The position numbers were made by a program, and so were the translations under genes. Positions 15,066 through 21,150 of a stretch of DNA of 21,150 nucleotides are shown here, one piece after another. How positions within the stretch are numbered: position 1 is the stretch's first letter; the number at the start of each line of letters is the position of its first letter. Location: positions 1 to 21,150 of the forward strand of contig JAFGJR010000194.1 in assembly GCA_016928975.1 (NCBI GenBank), given 5' to 3'. This DNA is from Sedimentisphaerales bacterium. GTDB lineage: Bacteria > Planctomycetota > Phycisphaerae > Sedimentisphaerales > SG8-4. Below the pieces are notes generated by a model, which saw only the letters and a list, made by a program, of their open reading frames with translations, was not told where the DNA came from and ran no database searches.

Positions 15066-16295
15066 ATGAAACGAAACGCTGCACCCAAGAATCACGAGCA
15101 CAAGCACTTCCGCGTGCGTCACGCGATACCGGTGATGGTGTGGTTGGCGGCCGTCGCGAGCATTATGTGGCTGTTCCACGTGCGTGCCCGGCGCTTCCAG
15201 GTCGTCGGGATCGCCCGGGGCGAGGTACGTCAGGTGGCCGCGAGCAGCACGGGTCGAATCAGAGATATTCCCGTCAGTCTGTATGAGCCCGTCATCGCCG
15301 GACAGACATTGGCGGTGGTCGATACCATTCTCGACAACGAGCAGACTCTGGAGGTTGAACTGACCACGCAACTGGCGGGCGTCGAGGCAGAAATCGAGCA
15401 TCTGGCCGCCCAACTGATCCCAACGCAAGAGCTGATGCAGGCGGAGGCACGTAACCTGCAAATCAGCCGAGCGGGAGATCTGACCCGTCTGGCCATGGAC
15501 GTCGACAGCTACCGGGTGCGGGTCCTGCAGTTGAAAGGATCCATTGCCCCGGACGACATCACGCTGAGTGACTTGGAGATGCAGCGGGCGACTTATGAGA
15601 AGCTCGTCAAGGACGACTTGATCTCGCCATACGAGCTGGACAGGGTCAAAGCCCAGTGCGCGAGCCTGGCCAAGAAGATCCAGGAACAGACGCAACTGCT
15701 GGGCCAGGCACAGGCGGATCTGACCAAGGCGGAGGCTCGGCTCAAGCAGTTTGCCGGCCAGACGGTCGCAGAGCCGCCGGTGGACCAGACGCTGGAGGTG
15801 ATCCGCAAGGAAATCGGGGTGCAAGAGACCCTGATGGAAGGACTGCTGGAACGACTTCGTGCGCTGAAATCCCGCAGAGCGGTCGAGATCAAGTCGCCGA
15901 TTGAAGGGGTCGTCATTCCGATTGCGGTGCGGGAGAATGACGCCTCGCAGCAAAGGCCCGGCGAGCAGGTGATGCGGCGTGTCGGGGAGGTGGTGAGGGC
16001 CGGTGACCCGATTCTCGCCGTTGCCCAGAAGGAGCCGACTGAGATTGTGGCCTACGTGAGCGAGCAGCAGTTGAGCGAACTCAGGGAGGACATGACCGTG
16101 GAGCTGATCAAACTCGGGCCACCTGCGCAAATCGCGCAGTCACAGATCATGTCGATCAGCCCGACGATGGAGTTGATGCCTCAACGGCTGTGGCGCAATC
16201 CCAACATCCCGCAGTGGGGCCGGCCCGTGGTGATCGGCATTCCGACGGGATTGTCGCTCGTCGCCGGCGAAGTCGTGGGGATCCGGGGGTTGTAG
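15066..16295 (+). CDS. HlyD-type periplasmic adaptor (membrane fusion protein)
   Basis: A 409-residue inner-membrane-anchored adaptor. It has a short basic N-terminus, one membrane segment (about 19-37, HAIPVMVWLAAVASIMWLF), then a split lipoyl/barrel-sandwich domain (about 48-90, GRIRDIPVSLYEPVIAGQTLAVVD, and about 293-338, KSPIEGVVIPIAVRENDASQ). Between the halves is a long coiled-coil hairpin (about 92-285) with heptad-rich helices. A beta-barrel follows (about 340-409, IVAYVSEQQLSELREDMTVEL). Such proteins link an inner-membrane pump to a TolC channel in the periplasm. Here the partner channel is the next gene, but no ABC, RND or MFS pump is encoded; DUF4956 is the only neighbouring integral membrane protein. 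The ATG at 15066 follows the DUF4956 stop by 8 bases and has only a weak AGG as ribosome binding site, so it probably relies on coupling. Confidence 0.88.
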   Translation: MKRNAAPKNHEHKHFRVRHAIPVMVWLAAVASIMWLFHVRARRFQVVGIARGEVRQVAASSTGRIRDIPVSLYEPVIAGQTLAVVDTILDNEQTLEVELTTQLAGVEAEIEHLAAQLIPTQELMQAEARNLQISRAGDLTRLAMDVDSYRVRVLQLKGSIAPDDITLSDLEMQRATYEKLVKDDLISPYELDRVKAQCASLAKKIQEQTQLLGQAQADLTKAEARLKQFAGQTVAEPPVDQTLEVIRKEIGVQETLMEGLLERLRALKSRRAVEIKSPIEGVVIPIAVRENDASQQRPGEQVMRRVGEVVRAGDPILAVAQKEPTEIVAYVSEQQLSELREDMTVELIKLGPPAQIAQSQIMSISPTMELMPQRLWRNPNIPQWGRPVVIGIPTGLSLVAGEVVGIRGL

Positions 16296-16344
16296 TGACG
16301 AGCTTCCCTATGTCACGAAGCGACGAACGCGGAGACACTGGAGC

Positions 16345-17982
16345 ATGATGGGCACATCGCACTATCGAGAATGGCTGCCTCTGGCGTGTTTGGCCGGCCT
16401 GGCGGTTCTGACAGGGTGTGGCCCGAAGAGCTACAAGGGGGATGCGGACCAGCGAGTGTACAAATTCGTTGACCGCAAATGGGAACCTGAGTTTGGCCCG
16501 CGTGCGAACTATCGTATCACCGGTGCACCGCCGTCGCCCAACGATCTCGACGTCGAGCTGGTTTTCCAGATTGAGCAGATCGTCTCGCAGAGCCGAATTC
16601 TCACGATCCCCCAGGCGGTGGCGATCGCGACGGTGCACAATCGCGACTACCATCTCCAGAAGGAGCGGTTGTACACGATGGCCCTGGACATGCGCCTGGT
16701 GCGCCACGTGTATGAGACGCAGTTGTTCGGCGGCGGCCTGGCCGAATACTCCAACGACGAAAAGAACGGGGACAGGCAGGAGGAGATCGCCGTGGAGCCA
16801 AGTCTCGGCTTCAATCGGCTCCTGGCCATTGGGACTCTGATCAGTGCGCAGGTCGGCGCTCGATGGGTCGATATCCTCTCCGGGTCTGGCGACGGCGGTC
16901 TGTCTTCTGTTCTGACGGCGACCGTGACGCAGCCCCTGCTGCGAGGCAACAAGCCTCGCGTCGTCCTGGAGCCGCTGACCCTGGCGGAGCGCAACGCCCT
17001 CTATGAGATCAGGAACATCGCTCGGTTTCGAAAGCTGGTCGTGGTCACGGTGATCACACAGTACTACGAGGCTTTGAAACTGCAAGAGACGATGAGGAAT
17101 ATCGACGCGCACATCAACTCGCTTCTGACGCTGGAGAATCGCGTCGAGAGGCTCGTCGAGGTCGCCCTGTTGCCACGGGAGGAACTGGATCAGGCTCGCC
17201 AGGAGATTCTGCGTGCCCGGGATGCGCGGATTCCGGCACAGAAGGAGTACGAACGATCCCTCGACTCACTGAAAATGACTCTCGGCGTGCGTCCGACAAT
17301 GGAGTTCGACGTGGATGCGCATGTCTTCGAGACGCTGAAAGCCGAGGGTATCCCGTACCCGGACTTCACCCTGAATGATGCCATAGAGACGGCTTTGTAC
17401 CATCGTCTGGACCTGACGAACAATGCCGACATGGTGCTCGACGCGCAGCGGGGGGTATATGCCACGGCGGATGGCCTGCGACCGGGGGTCGATGTGTTTG
17501 GCGGGACACGTCTCGACAGCAACGGCTCCAAGACAGCCACGGCGGGTCTGACGCTCGACCTGGACCATGTGCCGGAGCAGGACCTATACGTCAGGGCACT
17601 GGTCCTCCTGAACCAGCGGCAGCGCGAGTACGACCTCACCGCCGACACTATCCGGATGGAAGTCCGCGAGGCGCACCGCAAGATGCTCGAAGCGGCGGAA
17701 CGGTACGAGGTCTTGTCCGAGGGGCTCCGTCTGGCCCGGGAGCGTGTGGAAAAGACCTTCGCGGCACTTCGGTACGCCAAGTTGAGCAGCCGGCGTGTCC
17801 TGACGGCATTGGAGCATCTGCAGGACGCGAGGAACCAGGCCGCCGGCGCGCTGACCGACTATGCGGCTGCAAATCTGGACTTCTATCGCGACACGGAGAT
17901 CCTACAGGTCCGGCCGGACGGCATGTGGGAGATCGGGCCTCTGGAGAACCGGGTGAGAAGAGCCGCATCCCAGACGGACTGA
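16345..17982 (+). CDS. TolC-family outer-membrane efflux lipoprotein
   Basis: A 545-residue outer-membrane factor. The N-terminus (MMGTSHYREW, then a hydrophobic stretch ending LTGC) is a lipoprotein signal with the lipidated cysteine at C25, as in many OprM/NodT-type channels. Two long alpha-helical OEP repeats follow (about 80-330 and 350-535). Typical features are ILTIPQAVAIATVHNRDYHLQKERL near the first helix, TATVTQPLLRGN near residues 192-203 (the beta-strand-to-helix turn 'QPLL' of the family), and LDQARQEILRARDARIPAQKEYERSLDSLKMTLG. The channel should pair with the adaptor encoded 49 bases upstream, giving a periplasm-spanning exit duct. GGAG motifs lie just before the tandem ATG start. 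It is the last gene of the unit; a new promoter begins just 3 bases after its stop. Confidence 0.9.
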   Translation: MMGTSHYREWLPLACLAGLAVLTGCGPKSYKGDADQRVYKFVDRKWEPEFGPRANYRITGAPPSPNDLDVELVFQIEQIVSQSRILTIPQAVAIATVHNRDYHLQKERLYTMALDMRLVRHVYETQLFGGGLAEYSNDEKNGDRQEEIAVEPSLGFNRLLAIGTLISAQVGARWVDILSGSGDGGLSSVLTATVTQPLLRGNKPRVVLEPLTLAERNALYEIRNIARFRKLVVVTVITQYYEALKLQETMRNIDAHINSLLTLENRVERLVEVALLPREELDQARQEILRARDARIPAQKEYERSLDSLKMTLGVRPTMEFDVDAHVFETLKAEGIPYPDFTLNDAIETALYHRLDLTNNADMVLDAQRGVYATADGLRPGVDVFGGTRLDSNGSKTATAGLTLDLDHVPEQDLYVRALVLLNQRQREYDLTADTIRMEVREAHRKMLEAAERYEVLSEGLRLARERVEKTFAALRYAKLSSRRVLTALEHLQDARNQAAGALTDYAAANLDFYRDTEILQVRPDGMWEIGPLENRVRRAASQTD

Positions 17983-17985
17983 TCG

Positions 17986-18014
17986 TTGACGGGAACGTGA
18001 CCCGGTGCTACAAT
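17986..18014 (+). promoter_or_regulatory. Extended -10 promoter for the secreted LTD-like gene
   Basis: TTGACG (17986-17991), an optimal 17-base spacer and TACAAT (18009-18014) with extended -10 TGC. It shares GTGCTACAATACA exactly with the CotH/LTD promoter. The leader of about 85 bases ends with the hairpin TCTCT-TTG-AGAGA (18078-18090) next to the ribosome binding site. Confidence 0.7.
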
Positions 18015-18104
18015 ACACATCGATGGCCGACTGCAGAGATGGGGGCTGTCTTGAACGGAGTCAAGGGTCTTCCATAGTCTCTTTGAGAGAGAAAGGGTGA
18101 AAGC

Positions 18105-19175
18105 ATGCGTACGACGAGGATGTTACTGCTGGTCGTTATAGGGTCATTGCTGAGTGGCAGTCTGTGGGGAGCGGATGTCATCCTGAACGAGTATAATGCG
18201 GTCGACAGTGCCGAATTTCTCAATGGGGGCAACTCTGCCGCCGACGAGTCGGGAGGGCGGGCGTTCGACTCCTACTTCGGCCGCGTCGAGGGCAACGGCG
18301 GGGACTGGTTCGAGCTGGTGGTCATCAAAGACCACCTCGATATGCGCCGCTGGAAGCTCGACATCTACGAGGACAAGAAGTTCGACAAGACATTGAACCT
18401 CACGAACGATGTCATCTGGTCGGACCTGCGAAGCGGAACGATCATCACGGTTGCGGAGGATGTTCCCAGCGACGTCGGCTACAATCCCGCCGGCGGGGAT
18501 TGGTGGATCAACGTCCAGGCCAACGATCAGGGTGACGGTCTCTACATCGACAAGTCGAACTTCAAAGTCAGCAGCAAGGACTGGCAACTGGCGATACGCG
18601 ACGCGACGGGCGCACTGGTGTTTGGCCCGGCCGGCGAGGGAGTCCGCCCTCTGGACGGGGTCTCCGGCACGAACGTGTTCAAGCTGAGAGGCGATCCAAG
18701 TGCGTCGATCACGCCGACTTCCAACGACTACGGCGATGGCAGCGACCTCAGCACGTTCGGCGAGTCAAATCGCTGGGGTGCCCAGGATTTCAACGATCTG
18801 CGTCCCAAGATCACACCGGTTGACGCCTCCATCGAGGTCCTGGCGCCCAACGATGTCTCCGTGGTCGCCAGCGCGGGCACCGTGATGATCGTCAAGTGGA
18901 AGAGCACAGGCATTACAGAAACCGTCCTCATCGAGTTCTCCACCGATGGTGGCGATGCCTGGTCGCCCGTGTATCCGCCGAATGTCGGCAACACTGGCCA
19001 GTACCGCTGGCTCGTTCCCCTGGTGGAGTCGGATCTGTGCCTGATTCGGGTGTCCAGCAGCACGCGGCTATCCATGTCCGATGTCAGCGACGGGCCATTT
19101 GTCATCCTGGCAGATATCCCTGTTGCCTGCTTGACAGACGGTCTTGCGAGCTTGCTCTCGAGCTGGTTGCGATAA
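18105..19175 (+). CDS. Secreted LTD-like protein with C-terminal Ig-like domain
   Basis: A 356-residue exported protein. A signal peptide (about 1-23, MRTTRMLLLVVIGSLLSGSLWGA) has a good cleavage site before DVILNEYNAV. The mature N-terminus is lamin-tail-like (DVILNEYNAVDSAEF, GGDWFELVVI, then MRRWKLDIYED), extending to about residue 230, with large loops rich in Gly, Asn and Asp. A beta-sandwich follows (about 245-335: IEVLAPNDVSVVASAGTVMIVKW, VLIEFSTDGGDAWSPV, GQYRWLVPL), the Ig-like 'S-T-D-G-G-x-x-W' repeat found in many surface and extracellular proteins. The C-terminal hydrophobic helix is short (LTDGLASLLSSWLR) and no sorting motif is recognised. The ATG at 18105 has AAGGG 7 bases upstream. 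The promoter core is shared with the CotH/LTD gene, suggesting co-expression. Biochemical role unknown. Confidence 0.8.
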   Translation: MRTTRMLLLVVIGSLLSGSLWGADVILNEYNAVDSAEFLNGGNSAADESGGRAFDSYFGRVEGNGGDWFELVVIKDHLDMRRWKLDIYEDKKFDKTLNLTNDVIWSDLRSGTIITVAEDVPSDVGYNPAGGDWWINVQANDQGDGLYIDKSNFKVSSKDWQLAIRDATGALVFGPAGEGVRPLDGVSGTNVFKLRGDPSASITPTSNDYGDGSDLSTFGESNRWGAQDFNDLRPKITPVDASIEVLAPNDVSVVASAGTVMIVKWKSTGITETVLIEFSTDGGDAWSPVYPPNVGNTGQYRWLVPLVESDLCLIRVSSSTRLSMSDVSDGPFVILADIPVACLTDGLASLLSSWLR

Positions 19176-19361
19176 AGCACTCATCGTCCGAAACCGGCAG
19201 AAGAGGCCCTGTTCATTCAGGCGACCGAGTTCGGCCGGCATCGTGAGTCCTCCGCCATAAATGGCCCGGCGTCGGTCTGCGCCTGCCAAAGAGAAGACGT
19301 GTTCGCCGCGGCCTATCTTCCTCTGTCGAGAATCATATTTGTCCTGACGCCCGGCAGCGCA

Positions 19362-19390
19362 TTTACACGAGCCCGGCAGAATACTATAGT
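19362..19390 (+). promoter_or_regulatory. Sigma70-type promoter for leuS
   Basis: TTTACA (19362-19367), a 17-base spacer and TATAGT (19385-19390). The predicted start near 19397 leaves an unusually long leader of about 140 bases. Confidence 0.6.
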
Positions 19391-19434
19391 GGGCGTCCGG
19401 AGGTGGCTGGCCTGACGTGGCGCAGGAGGATCGA

Positions 19435-19518
19435 GTGAAGCATCGACTCGGGCCCCCTGACCCAGGCAGGCTGGCGGCGGGATCACATGCCGAGGCCGGA
19501 AGCAGGATGGTTGATTAG
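19435..19518 (+). CDS. Possible 27-codon leader ORF upstream of leuS
   Basis: A GTG-started frame (MKHRLGPPDPGRLAAGSHAE, then seven more residues) with an excellent AGGAGG Shine-Dalgarno 5 bases upstream. It stops at TAG, 17 bases before the leuS ATG. It has only two leucine codons, so a classical leucine attenuator peptide is not supported; reinitiation or coupling is possible. It may be a chance frame. Confidence 0.3.
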   Translation: MKHRLGPPDPGRLAAGSHAEAGSRMVD

Positions 19519-19535
19519 AGAGGTCATTGACGTAG

Positions 19536-21150
19536 ATGAGCACGAAGGAAGGCACGTACAACTTCGGTGAGATTGAGAAGAAGTGGCAGGAGTACTGGCA
19601 GGAGCACAAGACGTTCAAGGCCGTGGACTGCGATTCATCCAGGCCGAAGTACTACGTCCTCGATATGTTTCCCTATCCCAGCGGCCAGGGCCTGCACGTG
19701 GGCCATCCGGAAGGCTATACGGCCAGCGACATCGTCGCCCGGTATAAGCGAATGAAGGGCTTCAACGTCCTGCATCCGTTCGGATGGGATGCATTCGGAC
19801 TGCCGGCCGAGCAGCACGCGATCCAGACCGGCACCGACCCGGCTCTCACGACCGCCAAGAACATTGCCAACATGCGGCGGCAGACGAAATCGCTCGGCTT
19901 CAGTTACGACTGGGACCGCGAGATCGCCACGACCGACACGGAGTACTACAAGTGGACGCAGTGGGTCTTCCTGAAACTCTTCAATTCCTACTTCGATGAG
20001 ACCGAACAGAGGGCCAGACCCATCGAGCAGTTGCCGATCCCGCCGGGCTTGAACGAGCAGGAGAAGCAGCGGTTCATCAACGACCACCGGCTCGCCTACC
20101 AGGCGGATGTTCCAGTGAACTGGTGTCCGGCCCTGGGAACCGTGCTGGCGAACGAGGAGGTGGTAGGGGGGGTGAGCGAGCGAGGGGGGCATCCGGTGAT
20201 CCGCAGGCCGATGCGTCAATGGATGCTGCGCATTACGAAATACGCGGAGCGGCTGCTCGACGATCTGAAGGAGGTGGACTGGCCGGAATCCATCAAGAAG
20301 CTACAAGTGGACTGGATCGGCAAGAGCGTGGGGGCGGAGGTCTGCTTCAAGGTGGCCCAGCCGCCCTCGGCTGGGAACACCCCCGAGGGCGCGGGTGCTC
20401 CACAAGAAATATGGGTCTTCACGACTCGTCCAGACACGCTCTTCGGTGCCACGTACATGGTCCTGGCGCCGGAGCATTCGCTCGTGGACGTGATCACGGC
20501 CGACAGCCAGAGGGCGGCGGTGAAGGAGTATCGTGATGCGGCCGCTCGCAAGAGCGACCTCGACCGCACGGATCTGGCGAAAGAGAAGACCGGCGTGTTC
20601 ACCGGCGCCTGCGCCATCAACCCGGTCAACGGCGAGAAGATCCCGATCTGGATCAGCGACTACGTGCTCATCAGCTACGGGACCGGCGCCATCATGGCGG
20701 TTCCCGCTCACGACGATCGCGATTTCGAGTTCGCGAGGAAGTTCGGCCTGCTGATTATCCAGGTGGTGGAGCCGCCGGACCCGGAAGAGGCGGACTTGGT
20801 CCATCGGGGCGAGCTGTGTTTCATCGGCGACGGCACCGCGGTCAACAGTGGCTCGTTCAATGGCCTGCCCACCGCGGAGTTCAAGGAGAAGATCACCGCC
20901 TGGCTGGCCGAGCGCGGCCTGGGGCATCGCGCCGTGAACTACAAACTTCGCGACTGGCTGTTCAGTCGGCAGCGCTACTGGGGCGAGCCGTTTCCAGTCG
21001 TGCACACGGAGGACGGCCGGGTCATCGGGCTGTCAGAGGACGCGTTGCCGCTGAAGCTGCCCGAAGTGGAAGATTACAGGCCGCCGGGAACGGGGGAATC
21101 GCCGCTGGCGAAGGCGATCGAGTGGGTCAATGTCACGCTCCCCGACGGCA
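19536..21150 (+). CDS. leuS: Leucyl-tRNA synthetase, 5' part (3' end outside window)
   Basis: The frame is open from ATG 19536 to the window edge, 538 residues. It charges tRNA-Leu with leucine in the cytoplasm. Visible features are the class I HIGH motif as HVGH (54-57) within [16 protein letters not shown]; the LeuS-specific [12 protein letters not shown] segment after it; a zinc-region-like segment [37 protein letters not shown] leading into the CP1 editing domain; the editing threonine-rich loop TTRPDTLFG (296-304); the editing aspartate D396 in AVPAHDDRD; and [12 protein letters not shown]. The KMSKS loop lies beyond the window. Compared with usual bacterial enzymes there is a Pro/Gly/Ala-rich insert of roughly 15 residues at about 274-290 in the editing domain. 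A TAG lies directly before the ATG, so no upstream extension is possible. The Shine-Dalgarno (AGAGG) is distant, about 12 bases. Confidence 0.98.
   Translation, partial: MSTKEGTYNFGEIEKKWQEYWQEHKTFKAVDCDSSRPKYYVLDMFPYPSGQGLHVGHPEGYTASDIVARYKRMKGFNVLHPFGWDAFGLPAEQHAIQTGTDPALTTAKNIANMRRQTKSLGFSYDWDREIATTDTEYYKWTQWVFLKLFNSYFDETEQRARPIEQLPIPPGLNEQEKQRFINDHRLAYQADVPVNWCPALGTVLANEEVVGGVSERGGHPVIRRPMRQWMLRITKYAERLLDDLKEVDWPESIKKLQVDWIGKSVGAEVCFKVAQPPSAGNTPEGAGAPQEIWVFTTRPDTLFGATYMVLAPEHSLVDVITADSQRAAVKEYRDAAARKSDLDRTDLAKEKTGVFTGACAINPVNGEKIPIWISDYVLISYGTGAIMAVPAHDDRDFEFARKFGLLIIQVVEPPDPEEADLVHRGELCFIGDGTAVNSGSFNGLPTAEFKEKITAWLAERGLGHRAVNYKLRDWLFSRQRYWGEPFPVVHTEDGRVIGLSEDALPLKLPEVEDYRPPGTGESPLAKAIEWVNVTLPDG
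20362..20391. repeat. Inverted repeat inside the leuS editing-domain insert
   Basis: A perfect 9-bp inverted repeat CGCCCTCGG / CCGAGGGCG with a 12-base loop lies within the segment encoding the extra Pro/Gly/Ala-rich residues of LeuS. It looks like a small palindromic element inserted in frame; this is inference. Confidence 0.4.

Larger units (their letters stand above)
19176..19535. other. Intergenic region before leuS
   Basis: 360 bases between the LTD-like gene and leuS. From 19176 to about 19360 I see no gene, tRNA or convincing terminator. The rest holds the leuS promoter, a leader of about 140 bases and a possible short upstream ORF. No T-box signature was recognised. Confidence 0.5.

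Noticed and set aside
14943..17112. 395- and 318-codon minus-strand frames opposite the HlyD and TolC genes
   Set aside because: They are shadows of well-supported plus-strand genes, with low-complexity His/Leu/Arg-rich translations.
19313..19618. 101-codon minus-strand frame before leuS
   Set aside because: It overlaps the leuS start antisense and shows no domain or ribosome binding site.

Overview
The window is about 60% GC and is most likely from the phylum Planctomycetota, class Phycisphaerae (Sedimentisphaerales-like). This is inferred from gene content: HAF-repeat protein, lamin-tail/CotH secreted giant, VTC plus DUF4956 pair, tandem orphan response regulators, a GH10-like pseudoenzyme, and a STAS/HATPase pair. 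No ribosomal or other phylogenetic marker is complete here. leuS runs off the right edge and the HAF-repeat gene runs off the left edge. No rRNA, tRNA, CRISPR array, insertion sequence or integrase was seen.

Layout. 1-2399: the 3' end of a HAF-repeat gene converges on two tandem, overlapping, paralogous OmpR-type response regulators on the minus strand. 2640-4283: a divergent amidohydrolase-2-like gene with two substituted catalytic positions, then a minus-strand Rrf2 regulator followed by a MazG-like pyrophosphohydrolase. 4284-4641: an AT-rich divergent control region. 4642-6244: an anti-sigma antagonist (STAS), an anti-sigma kinase (HATPase_c) and an unknown sensor-like protein. 6421-8369: a GH10-fold protein lacking the canonical catalytic glutamates, then a membrane-anchored helix-hairpin-helix protein.

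8601-19175 is the most interesting block. It holds a 1542-residue secreted protein (four lamin-tail domains, one CotH-kinase domain, two chitobiase-C-like domains, one of them split by an inserted domain). A tight gene set follows: VTC domain, DUF4956 membrane protein, HlyD-type adaptor and TolC-type outer-membrane lipoprotein. Next is another secreted LTD-like/Ig-like protein. The two secreted-protein genes at the ends of the block share an identical 13-base promoter core. An adaptor and an outer-membrane channel are present, but no ABC, RND or MFS pump is encoded. The VTC and DUF4956 proteins sit where the energising inner-membrane part would be. I infer an envelope-spanning machine connected with the CotH/LTD surface proteins. 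19176-21150: leuS with a long leader containing a possible 27-codon upstream ORF.

Good sigma70-type promoters (TTGAC-like, 16-18 bp spacer, TACAAT/TATGAT-like) can be read before most transcription units. This supports the operon boundaries given. All functional calls come from reading motifs by eye; no database search was run.
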